Below are positions 22,201-34,474 of a stretch of DNA of 64,000 nucleotides, in pieces (position 1 is the first letter of the stretch; the number at the start of each line of letters is the position of its first letter). The position numbers and the translations under genes were made by a program. The notes under the pieces were generated by a model. It saw nothing but the letters and a program-made list of their open reading frames with translations. It had not been told where the DNA came from and searched no databases. Source of the DNA: Macropodus opercularis (Eukaryota > Chordata > Actinopteri > Anabantiformes > Osphronemidae); assembly GCA_030770545.1 (NCBI GenBank), contig CM061092.1:20523501-20587500 (forward strand), read 5' to 3'.

Positions 22201-25200
22201 TTGACTATGTCTCTGTGAGTTGAGTTCCTCAGGAGACAAAACAATGTTTCACCAATCATAGGTTTGGTGTTTCAGATGCCTCTGACCTCTAGACCTGACT
22301 TCCTCAGGAGACAGAACAGTTGTCTACCAATCGTAGGATTGGTGGTTCAATTGAGTCCGTTCCTTAGGAGACAGGTCAGTTGTCAGCCATTCATTGAAAC
22401 ACTTGTTCAAATGATTGTTACTGTGTTGTTTGTGTTCCGGAGAGGACAAAGCATTCGCCCACCTATCGGAGGATAGGTGTTTTTAATAACGCTTTGTTGT
22501 TTTTGAGTTTGTCAAGGTACAGAGCAGTCGTCGGTGGTTCCATTGACGCCTACTACTTGACCTGAGTTACAGAGGGAGCAGGGCAGTTGTTCTCCAGTCA
22601 TTGAGTTGGTGGGTGAAATGTCTCTGGCTCTATTCCTTGTGTTCCTCAGGTTATAGAGCAGTGGTCCACCAGTCGTAGGTTTGGTGGGTCAACTGACTCG
22701 GTTCCGTAGGAGACAGGTCAGTCATAAAGCAATCATTGGATCGGTGTTTCAATGGAATTTGACTGTGCTATTTGTGTTCCACAAGTGACACGGCATTTGT
22801 CCACCAATCGTAGGTTTCGTGATTTCATTGACTATGTCTCTGTGAGTTGAGTTCCTCAGGAGACAAAACAGTGTTTCACCAATCGTAGGTTTCGTGATTT
22901 CATTGACTATGTCTCTGTGAGTTGAGTTCCTCAGGAGACAAAACAATGTTTCACCAATCATAGGTTTGGTGTTTCAGATGCCTCTGACCTCTAGACCTGA
23001 CTTCCTCAGGAGACAGAACAGTTGTCTACCAATCGTAGGATTGGTGGTTCAATTGAGTCCGTTCCTTAGGAGACAGGTCAGTTGTCAGCCATTCATTGAA
23101 ACACTTGTTCAAATGATTGTTACTGTGTTGTTTGTGTTCCGGAAGGGACAAAGCATTCGCCCACCTATCGGAGGATAGGTGTTTTTAATAACGCTTTGTT
23201 GTTTTTGAGTTTGTCAAGGTACAGAGCAGTCGTCGGTGGTTCCATTGACGCCTACTACTTGACCTGAGTTACAGAGGGAGCAGAGCAGTTGTTCTCCAGT
23301 CATTGAGTTGGTGGGTGAAATGTCTCTGGCTCTATTCCTTGTGTTCCTCAGGTTATAGAGCAGTGGTCCACCAGTCGTAGGATTGGTGGTTCAGATACCT
23401 CTGACTTCTTGACCTGACTTCCTCGGCAGACAGAACAGTCGTCCAGCAATCGTAGGTTTGGTGGGTCAACTGACTCGGTTCCGTAGGAGACAGGTCAGTC
23501 ATAAAGCAATCATTGGATCGGTGTTTCAATGGAATTTGACTGTGCTATTTGTGTTCCACAAGTGACACGGCATTTGACCACCAATCGTAGGTTTCGTGAT
23601 TTCATTGACTATGTCTCTGTGAGTTGAGTTCCTCAGGAGACAAAACAGTGTTTCACCAATCGTAGGTTTCGTGATTTCATTGACTATGTCTCTGTGAGTT
23701 GAGTTCCTCAGGAGACAAAACAGTGTTTCACCAATCATAGGTTTAGTGGTTCAGATGCCTCTGACCTCTAGACCTGACTTCCTCGGCAGACAGAACAGTT
23801 GTCCAGCAATCGTAGGTTTGGTGGGTCAACTGACTCGGTTCCGTAGGAGACAGGTCAGTCACAAAGCAATCATTGGATCGGTGTTTCAATGGAATTTGAC
23901 TGTGCTATTTGTGTTCCACAAGTGACACGGCATTTGACCACCAATCGTAGGTTTCGTGATTTCATTGACTATGTCTCTGTGAGTTGAGTTCCTCAGGAGA
24001 CAAAACAGTGTTTCACCAATCGTAGGTTTCGTGATTTCATTGACTATGTCTCTGTGAGTTGAGTTCCTCAGGAGACAAAACAATGTTTCACCAATCATAG
24101 GTTTGGTGTTTCAGATGCCTCTGACCTCTAGACCTGACTTCCTCAGGAGACAGAACAGTTGTCTACCAATCGTAGGATTGGTGGTTCAATTGAGTCCGTT
24201 CCTTAGGAGACAGGTCAGTTGTCAGCCATTCATTGAAACACTTGTTCAAATGATTGTTACTGTGTTGTTTGTGTTCCGGAAGGGACAAAGCATTCGCCCA
24301 CCTATCGGAGGATAGGTGTTTTTAATAACGCTTTGTTGTTTTTGAGTTTGTCAAGGTACAGAGCAGTCGTCGGTGGTTCCATTGACGCCTACTACTTGAC
24401 CTGAGTTACAGAGGGAGCAGAGCAGTTGTTCTCCAGTCATTGAGTTGGTGGGTGAAATGTCTCTGGCTCTTTTCCTTGTGTTCCTCAGGTTATAGAGCAG
24501 TGGTCCACCAGTCGTAGGATTGGTGGTTCAGATACCTCTGACTTCTTGACCTGACTTCCTCGGCAGACAGAACAGTTGTCCAGCAATCGTAGGTTTGGTG
24601 GGTCAACTGACTCGGTTCCGTAGGAGACAGGTCAGTCATAAAGCAATCATTGGATCGGTGTTTCAATGGAATTTGACTGTGCTATTTGTGTTCCACAAGT
24701 GACACGGCATTTGTCCACCAATCGTAGGTTTCGTGATTTCATTGACTATGTCTCTGTGAGTTGAGTTCCTCAGGAGACAAAACAGTGTTTCACCAATCGT
24801 AGGTTTCGTGATTTCATTGACTATGTCTCTGTGAGTTGAGTTCCTCAGGAGACAAAACAATGTTTCACCAATCATAGGTTTGGTGTTTCAGATGCCTCTG
24901 ACCTCTAGACCTGACTTCCTCAGGAGACAGAACAGTTGTCTACCAATCGTAGGATTGGTGGTTCAATTGAGTCCGTTCCTTAGGAGACAGGTCAGTTGTC
25001 AGCCATTCATTGAAACACTTGTTCAAATGATTGTTACTGTGTTGTTTGTGTTCCGGAAGGGACAAAGCATTCGCCCACCTATCGGAGGATAGGTGTTTTT
25101 AATAACGCTTTGTTGTTTTTGAGTTTGTCAAGGTACAGAGCAGTCGTCGGTGGTTCCATTGACGCCTACTACTTGACCTGAGTTACAGAGGGAGCAGAGC

Positions 25201-28200
25201 AGTTGTTCTCCAGTCATTGAGTTGGTGGGTGAAATGTCTCTGGCTCTATTCCTTGTGTTCCTCAGGTTATAGAGCAGTGGTCCACCAGTCGTAGGATTGG
25301 TGGTTCAGATACCTCTGGCTTCTTGACCTGACTTCCTCGGCAGACAGAACAGTTGTCCAGCAATCGTAGGTTTGGTGGGTCAACTGACTCGGTTCCGTAG
25401 GAGACAGGTCAGTCACAAAGCAATCATTGGATCGGTGTTTCAATGGAATTTGACTGTGCTATTTGTGTTCCACAAGTGACACGGCATTTGTCCACCAATC
25501 GTAGGTTTCGTGATTTCATTGACTATGTCTCTGTGAGTTGAGTTCCTCAGGAGACAAAACAATGTTTCACCAATCATAGGTTTGGTGTTTCAGATGCCTC
25601 TGACCTGTAGACCTGACTTCCTCAGGAGACAGAACAGTTGTCTACCAATTGTAGGATTGGTGGTTCAATTGAGTCCGTTCCTTAGGAGACAGGTCAGTTG
25701 TCAGCCATTCATTGAAACACTTGTTCAAATGATTGTTACTGTGTTGTTTGTGTTCCGGAAGGGACAAAGCATTCGCCCACCTATCGGAGGATAGGTGTTT
25801 TTAATAACGCTTTGTTGTTTTTGAGTTTGTCAAGGTACAGAGCAGTCGTCGGTGGTTCCATTGACGCCTACTACTTGACCTGAGTTACAGAGGGAGCAGA
25901 GCAGTTGTTCTCCAGTCATTGAGTTGGTGGGTGAAATGTCTCTGGCTCTATTCCTTGTATTCCTCAGGTTATAGAGCAGTGGTCCACCAGTCGTAGGATT
26001 GGTGGTTCAGATACCTCTGACTTCTTGACCTGACTTCCTCGGCAGACAGAACAGTCGTCCAGCAATCGTAGGTTTGGTGGGTCAACTGACTCGGTTCCGT
26101 AGGAGACAGGTCAGTCATAAAGCAATCATTGGATCGGTGTTTCAATGGAATTTGACTGTGCTATTTGTGTTCCACAAGTGACACGGCATTTGTCCACCAA
26201 TCGTAGGTTTCGTGATTTCATTGACTATGTCTCTGTGAGTTGAGTTCCTCAGGAGACAAAACAGTGTTTCACCAATCGTAGGTTTCGTGATTTCATTGAC
26301 TATGTCTCTGTGAGTTGAGTTCCTCAGGACACAAAACAGTGGTTCACCAATCGTAGGTTTCGTGATTTCATTGACTATGTCTCTGTGAGTTGAGTTCCTC
26401 AGGAGACAAAACAATGCTTCACCAATCATAGGTTTGGTGTTTCAGATGCCTCTGACCTCTAGACCTGACTTCCTCAGGAGACAGAACAGTTGTCTACCAA
26501 TCGTAGGATTGTTGGTTCAATTGAGTCCGTTCCTTAGGAGACAGGTCAGTTGTCAGCCATTCATTGAAACACTTGTTCAAATGATTGTTACTGTGTTGTT
26601 TGTGTTCCGGAAGGGACAAAGCATTCGCCCACCTATCGGAGGATAGGTGTTTTTAATAACGCTTTGTTGTTTTTGAGTTTGTCAAGGTACAGAGCAGTCG
26701 TCGGTGGTTCCATTGACGCCTACTACTTGACCTGAGTTACAGAGGGAGCAGAGCAGTTGTTCTCCAGTCATTGAGTTGGTGGGTGAAATGTCTCTGGCTC
26801 TTTTCCTTGTGTTTCTCAGGTTATAGAGCAGTGGTCCACCAGTCGTAGGATTGGTGGTTCAGATCCCTCTGACTTCTAGACCTGACTTCCTCGGCAGACA
26901 GAACAGTTGTCCAGCAATCGTAGGTTTGGTGGGTCAACTGACTCGGTTCCGTAGGAGACAGGTCAGTCATAAAGCAATCATTGGATCGGTGTTTCAATGG
27001 AATTTGACTGTGCTATTTGTGTTCCACAAGTGACACGGCATTTGTCCACCAATCGTAGGTTTCTTGATTTCATTGACTATGTCTCTGTGAGTTGAGTTCC
27101 TCAGGAGACAAAACAATGTTTCACCAATCATAGGTTTGGTGTTTCAGATGCCTCTGACCTCTAGACCTGACTTCCTCAGGAGACAGAACAGTTGTCTACC
27201 AATCGTAGGATTGGTGGTTCAATTGAGTCTGTTCCTTAGGAGACAGGTCAGTTGTCAGCCATTCATTGAAACACTTGTTCAAATGATTGTTACTGTGTTG
27301 TTTGTGTTCCGGAAGGGACAAAGCATTCGCCCACCTATCGGAGGATAGGTGTTTTTAATAACGCTTTGTTGTTTTTGAGTTTGTCGAGGTACAGAGCAGT
27401 CGTCGGTGGTTCCATTGACGCCTACTACTTGACCTGAGTTACAGAGGGAGCAGAGCAGTTGTTCTCCAGTCATTAAGTTGGTGGGTGAAATGTCTCTGGC
27501 TCTTTTCCTTGTGTTCCTCAGGTTATAGAGCAGTGGTCCACCAGTCGTAGGATTGGTGGTTCAGATACCTCTGACTTCTTTACCTGACTTCCTCGGCAGA
27601 CAGAACAGTTGTCCAGCAATCGTAGGTTTGGTGGGTCAACTGACTCGGTTCCGTAGGAGACAGGTCAGTCATAAAGTAATCATTGGATCGGTGTTTCAAT
27701 GGAATTTGACTGTGCTATTTGTGTTCCACAAGTGACACGGCATTTGTCCACCAATCGTAGGTTTCGTGATTTCATTGACTATGTCTCTGTGAGTTGAGTT
27801 CCTCAGGAGACAAAACAGTGTTTCACCAATCATAGGTTTGGTGTTTCAGATGCCTCTGACCTCTAGACCTGACTTCCTCAGGAGACAGAACAGTTGTCTA
27901 CCAATCGTAGGATTGGTGGTTCAATTGAGTCAGTTCCTTAGGAGACAGGTCAGTTGTCAGCCATTCATTGAAACACTTGTTCAAATGATTGTTACTGTGT
28001 TGTTTGTGTTCCGGAAGGGACAAAGCATTCGCCCACCTATCGGAGGATAGGTGTTTTTAATAACGCTTTGTTGTTTTTGAGTTTGTCAAGGTACAGAGCA
28101 GTCGTCGGTGGTTCCATTGACGCCTACTACTTGACCTGAGTTACAGAGGGACCAGAGCAGTTGTTCTCCAGTCATTGAGTTGGTGGGTGAAATGTCTCTG

Positions 28201-30303
28201 GCTCTTTTCCTTGTGTTCCTCAGGTTATAGAGCAGTGGTCCACCAGTCGTAGGATTGGTGGTTCAGATACCTCTGACTTCTTGACCTGACTTCCTCGGCA
28301 GACAGAACAGTTGTCCAGCAATCGTAGGTTTGGTGGGTCAACTGACTCGGTTCCGTAGGAGACAGGTCAGTCATAAAGCAATCATTGGATCGGTGTTTCA
28401 ATGGAATTTGACTGTGCTATTTGTGTTCCACAAGTGACACGCCATTTGTCCACCAATCGTAGGTTTCGTGATTTCATTGACTATGTCTCTGTGAGTTGAG
28501 TTCCTCAGGAGACAAAACAGTGTTTCACCAATCGTAGGTTTCGTGATTTCATTGACTATGTCTCTGTGAGTTGACTTCCTCAGGAGACAAAACAGTGTTT
28601 CACCAATCGTAGGTTTCGTGATTTCATTGACTATGTCTCTGTGAGTTGAGTTCCTCAGGACACAAAACAGTGTTTCACCAATCGTAAGTTTCGTGATTTC
28701 ATTGACTATGTCTCTGTGAGTTGAGTTCCTCAGGAGACAAAACAATGTTTCACCAATCATAGCTTTGGTGTTTCAGATGCCTCTGACCTCTAGACCTGAC
28801 TTCCTCAGGAGACAGAACAGTTGTCTACCAATCGTAGGATTGGTGGTTCAATTGAGTCCGTTCCTTAGGAGACAGGTCAGTTGTCAGCCATTCATTGAAA
28901 CACTTGTTCAAATGATTGTTACTGTGTTGTTTGTGTTCCGGAAGGGACAAAGCATTCGCCCATCTATCGGAGGATAGGTGTTTTTAATAACGCTTTGTTG
29001 TTTTTGAGTTTGTCAAGGTACAGAGCAGTCGTCGGTGGTTCCATTGACGCCTACTACTTGACCTGAGTTACAGAGGGAGCAGAGCAGTTGTTCTCCAGTC
29101 ATTGAGTTGGTGGGTGAAATGTCTCTGGCTCTTTTTCTTGTGTTCCTCAGGTTATAGAGCAGTGTTCCACCAGTCGTAGGATTGGTGGTTCAGATACCTC
29201 TGACTTCTTGACCTGACTTCCTCGGCAGACAGAACAGTTGTCCAGCAATCGTAGGTTTGGTGGGTCAACTGACTCGGTTCCGTAGGAGACAGGTCAGTCA
29301 TAAAGCAATCATTGGATCGGTGTTTCAATGGAATTTGACTGTGCTATTTGTGTTCCACAAGTGACACGGCATTTGTCCACCAATCGTAGGTTTCGTGATT
29401 TCATTGACTATGTCTCTGTGAGTTGAGTTCCTCAGGAGACAAAACAGTGTTTCACCAATCGTAGGTTTCGTGATTTCATTGACTATGTCTCTGTGAGTTG
29501 AGTTCCTCAGGAGACAAAACAATGTTTCACCAATCATAGGTTTGGTGTTTCAGATGCCTCTGACCTCTAGACCTGACTTCCTCAGGAGACAGAACAGTTG
29601 TCTACCAATCGTAGGATTGGTGGTTCAATTGAGTCCGTTCCTTAGGAGACAGGTCAGTTGTCAGCCATTCATTGAAACACTTGTTCAAATGATTGTTACT
29701 GTGTTGTTTGTGTTCCGGAGAGGACAAAGCATTCGCCCACCTATCGGAGGATAGGTGTTTTTAATAACGCTTTGTTGTTTTTGAGTTTTTCAAGGTACAG
29801 AGCAGTCGTCGGTGGTTCCATTGACGCCTACTACTTGACCTGAGTTACAGAGGGAGCAGACCAGTTGTTCTCCAGTCATTGAGTTGGTGGGTGAAATGTC
29901 TCTGGCTCTATTCCTTGTGTTCCTCAGGTTATAGAGCAGTGGTCCACCAGTCGTAGGATTGGTGGTTCAGATACCTCTGACTTCTTGACCTGACTTCCTC
30001 GGCAGACAGAACAGTCGTCCAGCAATCGTAGGTTTGGTGGGTCAACTGACTCGGTTCCGTAGGAGACAGGTCAGTCATAAAGCAATCATTGGATCGGTGT
30101 TTCAATGGAATTTGACTGTGCTATTTGTGTTCCACAAGTGACACGGCATTTGACCACCAATCGTAGGTTTCGTGATTTCATTGACTATGTCTCTGTGAGT
30201 TGAGTTCCTCAGGAGACAAAACAGTGTTTCACCAATCGTAGGTTTCGTGATTTCATTGACTATGTCTCTGTGAGTTGAGTTCCTCAGGAGACAAAACAGT
30301 GTT
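16295..30303. repeat. complex satellite, higher-order units of 702 + 75n bp (copy 1)
   Basis: About 18 higher-order units. Distances between equivalent landmarks are mostly 702, 777, 852, 927 and one 1,137 bp, that is 702 plus multiples of a 75-bp block (caccaatcgtaggtttcgtg ... gacaaaacagtgttt); one 764-bp unit lacks 13 bp. The 702-bp core is itself built of diverged monomers of about 75-80 bp sharing caatcgtagg and ggagacag motifs. Many monomers carry a hairpin, for example CACCTATCGGAGGATAGGTG. Short open frames of 70 aa recur on both strands because of the periodicity and are not considered genes. Confidence 0.95.
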
Positions 30304-30475
30304 TTGTCCGGTTCGGCTCGCTTTGTGTTTTGTTTTGTTCTTAGTTTTGTCGCCTGGATTCTGCTGCCCTCCTGGTCTCCTCTCCACTGTCACGGCTGGC
30401 AGAAGATCCGGAGGACTCCGGAGACCTGACAGCCACCAATCTTGACCTTGCCAGGTCATCCAGACCCTTTTTGAT

Positions 30476-31336
30476 TTGCTGGATGCGATCCCTGAGATCC
30501 AGGACTCCCAGACCCGCATCTCCACACTGAACTGGGTTACAGATTTTTACTCAGCCTGCCCCTGGTTAAAGACCCATACAAGGTTCCCTGAGCTTCTGAC
30601 CATACAGGTCAGACTCAGAAGGAGGGAGGCACCCCGTCCTCAGTCTGCTCCCTCGCCACGTCGCCAGTCTGCCCTCTCGTCACGACGACAGCCTGCCCTC
30701 TCGCTCGTCCCATCCACACCAGAACGACCTGCCGCACCCTCACAGTCCCAGGCCACCTCTCCGGTCCTCTGTGCTGGCCACGTGATTCTCGGCTCGTGCC
30801 GGACGCCGGAGATTGCCCCTCGTCTCTTCCCCTCTGAGGGCCGCCGTATCTGGCAGGAACTGAAGAATCAGGCGGACCCTCTCCACACTCCTCCGGTTCC
30901 CCCCATCCCGGGTCCCAAGTCTCGACCTCATTCTCGACACCACCCAGAACCTGCTGTTCGTGCTGCTCCACGCCACCCAGAACCTGCTGTTCGTGCTGCT
31001 TCACGCCACCCAGAACCTGCTGTTCGTGCTGCTCCACGCCACCCAGAACCTGCTGTTCGTGCTGCTCCACGCCACCCAGAACCTGCTGTTCGTGCTGCTC
31101 CACGCCACCCAGAACCTGCTGTTCCACGCCATGCTAGGACCACGGACTCATACCACCCGAGCCTCCCTGCCGCTCCTCGCCTCTCCTCTCCTGAGCCTCT
31201 GCCCAATCAGGAGGAGCCGATGGCCCAGTCGGGTCCGCGGCGGACATTTCCCCAGTTCCTGGCCTATTGGGCCTCCCTTCGGCCATGCAGACTTGGACCA
31301 TGTCCGCAGCAGCAGCCACAGACGCCAGCCGCCTAG
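30476..31336 (+). CDS. proline-rich ORF in the insertion, unrecognised
   Basis: A 286-codon frame. Residues 1-45 look globular (ILDSQTRISTLNWVTDFYSA-like helix content). The rest is proline/arginine/serine-rich and includes six 11-residue repeats (RHPEPAVRAAP) from the 33-bp array. Overlapping long frames on both strands come from GC-rich repeats, so openness is weak evidence. It could be part of a retroelement gag-like region. No function is assigned. Confidence 0.25.
   Translation: MLDAIPEIQDSQTRISTLNWVTDFYSACPWLKTHTRFPELLTIQVRLRRREAPRPQSAPSPRRQSALSSRRQPALSLVPSTPERPAAPSQSQATSPVLCAGHVILGSCRTPEIAPRLFPSEGRRIWQELKNQADPLHTPPVPPIPGPKSRPHSRHHPEPAVRAAPRHPEPAVRAASRHPEPAVRAAPRHPEPAVRAAPRHPEPAVRAAPRHPEPAVPRHARTTDSYHPSLPAAPRLSSPEPLPNQEEPMAQSGPRRTFPQFLAYWASLRPCRLGPCPQQQPQTPAA
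30940..31135. repeat. 33-bp minisatellite, about six units
   Basis: Unit cacccagaacctgctgttcg + tgctgctccacgc, a multiple of three, so a translated frame would repeat every 11 residues. Confidence 0.92.
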
Positions 31337-31497
31337 GTTCCCCTGCCGCCGCAACCACCGTCGACGCCGACCACCCAGGCTCTCACACCACGAGTTTTCT
31401 GCTTCAAGCGTTTCCCGACCATGTTCTTGTCCTCGCCATGTTCCTCAAGGTGTCCTGGTATTGTGCGGCCTGGAGGGTCCACACAGGTTCCTTCCGG

Positions 31498-32049
31498 CTC
31501 CGGCGACCCCAGGAGGTGTCTGCCTTTTGGTTCCTGGCTCTGGTGACCCCAGGAGGGGTCCGCCTTCTGGTTCCGGGCTCTGGCGACCCCAGGAGGGGTC
31601 CGCCTTCTGGTTCCGGGCTCTGGCGACCCCAGGAGGGGTCCGCCTTCTGGTTCCGGGCTCTGGCGACCCCAGGAGGGGTCCGCCTTCTGGTTCCGGGCTC
31701 TGGCGACCCCAGGAGGGGTCCGCCTTCTGGTTCCGGGCTCTGGCGACCCCAGGAGGTGTCTGCCTTTTGGTTCCTGGCTCTGGTGACCCCAGGAGGGGTC
31801 CGCCTTCTGGTTCCGGGCTCTGGCGACCCCAGGAGGGGTCCGCCTTCTGGTTCCGGGCTCTGGCGACCCCAGGAGGGGTCCGCCTTCTGGTTCCGGGCTC
31901 TGGCGACCCCAGGAGGGGTCCGCCTTCTGGTTCCGGGCTCTGGCGACCCCAGGAGGGGTCTGCCTTCTGGTTCCGAGCTCTGGCGACCCCAGGAGGGGTC
32001 CGCCTTCTGGTTCCTGGCTCTGGCGACCCCAGGAGGGCTCTGCCTTCTG
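31498..32049. repeat. 40-bp GC-rich minisatellite, about 14 units
   Basis: Unit cgccttctggttccgggctc + tggcgaccccaggaggggtc. A variant unit (aggtgtctgccttttgg) occurs at about 31,515 and again at 31,755, so a 240-bp six-unit block has been duplicated. Because 40 is not a multiple of three, each frame cycles over 120 bp. Several frames on both strands remain stop-free. Confidence 0.93.
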
Positions 32050-32617
32050 GATTGGTGGTTCAGATACCTCTGACTTCTTGACCTGACTTCCTCGGCAGAC
32101 AGAACGGTTGTCCAGCAATCGCAGGATTGGTGGGTCAACTGACTCGGTTCCGTAGGAGACAGGTCAGTCATAAAGCAATCATTGGATCGGTGTTTCAATG
32201 GAGTTTGACTGTGCTATTTGTGTTCCACAAGTGACACGGCATTTGTCCACCAATCGTAGGTTTCGTGATTTCATTGACTATGTCTCTGTGAGTTGAGTTC
32301 CTCAGGAGACAAAACAATGTTTCACCAATCATAGGTTTGGTGTTTCAGATGCCTCTGACCTCTAGACCTGACTTCCTCAGGAGACAGAACAGTTGTCTAC
32401 CAATCGTAGGATTGGTGGTTCAATTGAGTCAGTTCCTTAGGAGACAGGTCAGTTGTCAGCCATTCATTGAAACACTTGTTCAAATGATTGTTACTGTGTT
32501 GTTTGTGTTCCGGAAGGGACAAAGCATTCGCCCACCTATCGGAGGATAGGTGTTTTTAATAACGCTTTGTTGTTTTTGAGTTTGTCACGGTACAGAGCAG
32601 TCGTCGGTGGTTCCATT
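32050..32617. repeat. satellite remnant between insertion and gypsy LTR
   Basis: One more partial unit of the 702-bp satellite, which breaks off at gtcggtggttccatt where the gypsy LTR begins. The element therefore inserted into the satellite. Confidence 0.9.
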
Positions 32618-33624
32618 TGTCATGATCGGCAACTTCACTTCCGCCGGGGCTTTTACTGTTAAGGGCTCCAGCGGATACGCACCCACCACCTCCGCCAACT
32701 TTTATTTGATTGCATAATTCTGTTCACCTGTCTTTAACTCTTTTTAAACCCTGGTCACAGGAAGCCTGTTGTCAGATCGTCGTTTTCGTTCCGGCACACA
32801 AGACCTCGACAGATTGCAGCGGCTCATGACTTACTCTCTCTGCTACGGACATCGCCTGAATCCCCGACTACGTGAGTGTTTCCTGAACTGCCGTTCGCCA
32901 CCTGTTTCTGGATCTTTGACCACAGACCCATGCTAGGATTACCCTGCATGTTGGAACCACGATCACAGACATATGTTTGATGATCAGCGTGACTTTTGTA
33001 TGGAACTACTTAAGCGGCAGTCGTGCCGATAGTTAGTGAACGGAGCGTTCACTCCCGACTCCCGGCCGTACAGGCCATAAGACAAGACGTCCAGCTGCTA
33101 GCGGGCGTGGAGATTAAGTTCCCCTGAACATTACAGTAATCAGCCAGTTTGGCTCGCTTTCGTTTGGTTGGGTTTTTTTGCCTGGTCTGCTCTTTCCCCT
33201 GCTCGTGCTCTCGCTCCTCCCTCTCCGGTGCTGAAGTGGAACCCCGTGATCGTCAGCCGCCGTGCTGCGAGAACCCCCTAACCGGACACGTCCCTCCACC
33301 CTCGGCTGCCAAGAGGAAAATACCCCCCTCCTCTGTTCCCCTGGGAATCATATCAGTACTTCTCCTATTGCTCCCACTCTCATGGTTTCCTCGGCCTGCC
33401 ACTAGGATTCCCCGCCTGTCTGGAGGTACGTCGCACCCTACTCGATCTGTTAATACCATCCACCTGAAGTCTGACATTTTCCTCTGTCTCCATAGACCCA
33501 GACGGTGCCCTTCTTCCTTCGGCTACATCGTTACTTGCAATAAAATCGTTTCTATACACTCCCTCTCCTGTCGTGGTTTTGCACGTTCCATTGCTCCCCA
33601 GATCTGTCAGTAAGATTCGTAACA
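32618..33624 (+). repeat. gypsy 5' LTR
   Basis: Begins TGTCATGATCGGC at the break in the satellite and ends GATTCGTAACA just before the gag leader, giving TG...CA ends and about 1,007 bp. AATAAA at 33539-33544 is a plausible polyadenylation signal. Boundaries are inferred because no second LTR exists in the window for comparison. Confidence 0.6.
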
Positions 33625-33643
33625 GTACGATCTGACCATTAAA

Positions 33644-34132
33644 ATGGAACCCGCAAAACCAGCTCCCCCCACTGAAGCTCCACTCGCTCCTGCACCCATC
33701 TCCCCTCCTCAAGCACTCGCTCCCACCTCTGAACCCCGACTACCTCCCCCGGCCCGTTATCATGGGGAAGCGGGTCGAAGTCGGTCCTTCCTCATCTTAT
33801 GTGAGGTCATGTTCATGAATCAACCATCGGCTTTCCCCTCAGAGTCTAGCAAGGTGGCTTACACTCTGGCCCTGTTGGGGGGGCGCGCCGCTGCCTGGGG
33901 AACGGCGGCGTGGCGTAGTAACGAGCCCTACTGCCTAACCTTTAAAAGTTTTTCAGAACGACTTTCCCGGGTTTTCGACCCATTGAGGCCGCAGGCCGAG
34001 GCCAGACGGGGACTCACCTCCATCTCACAAGGAAGTCGTCCGCTGGTGGATTATGTGATCGAGTTTCAGACCCTCCCAGCAGACAGTACCTGGAATGAGG
34101 CAGCTCTTTTGGATCATTTTACATGGGGTTGA
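33644..34132 (+). pseudogene. gag: gypsy gag, N-terminal and capsid-like part
   Basis: Gag forms the particle that packages retrotransposon RNA. The frame begins at ATG 20 bp after the LTR with a proline/alanine-rich leader. A capsid-like helical region follows (KVAYTLALLGGRAAAWG, FKSFSERLSRVFD), as in sushi-class elements from which mammalian RTL/PEG10 genes derive. The frame ends at 34,132 by frameshift and continues in frame +1 from about 34,123. Confidence 0.78.
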
Positions 34133-34474
34133 ACGAACGCATAAAAGATGCTCTCTCGTACCAAGCTGAGCCCTCGTCCCTGGATGAATTAATAGAACTG
34201 GCCACCAGGGCTGAGCAGCGGTTCCTTGAGCGGCAACGCAGCCGCACGGTGCCTCGCCATCTGGTGAGTACCCCACGCTCTCCCCCCGTGCCTCCTCTAC
34301 TCCTGTCTTCGCAGATCTCTCTTTACCAGAACCCATGCAACTCGGGAGGCAACGGATTTCGGAGGAGGAACGCCTCAGACGTCGAACCAATGGCCTGTGC
34401 TACTACTGAGGAATCAAGCGACACATGATTGCACAATGCCCAGCAGAAGGAAGGGCTCAGTAGTTTAAGCGGGG
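34123..34474 (+). pseudogene. gag: gypsy gag C-terminus with disrupted zinc knuckle
   Basis: The capsid C-terminal helices continue (GLNERIKDALSY, SLDELIELATRAEQR). A further frame change leads to the CCHC zinc knuckle at 34398-34439. The spacing C-x2-C-x4-H-x4-C is intact, but the second Cys position is a TGA stop (34407-34409). RNA binding through this knuckle would be lost. Confidence 0.7.

Larger units (their letters stand above)
30304..32049 (+). mobile_element. GC-rich insertion in the satellite (possible retroelement fragment)
   Basis: Satellite sequence stops at acagtgttt and resumes at ggattggtggttcagatacc, with 1.75 kb of unrelated GC-rich DNA between. Its start (ggttcggctcgctttgtg ... 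gtcgcctgg) is similar to part of the gypsy LTR at 33,149-33,190 (tttggctcgctttcgtttgg ... tgcctgg). That suggests a fragment of a related LTR element. It contains a 33-bp and a 40-bp tandem array. No flanking target duplication is obvious, and it is absent from the part of copy 2 that is visible. Confidence 0.5.

Noticed and set aside
17473..29754. Dozens of near-identical 70-codon ORFs on both strands
   Set aside because: They repeat with the satellite period, on both strands and at fixed positions in each unit, with no start context or domain. They are a by-product of the repeat.
31267..32198. Long overlapping ORFs of 260-370 codons on both strands
   Set aside because: They come from a stop-poor 40-bp GC-rich tandem repeat read in several frames; no non-repetitive domain supports any of them.
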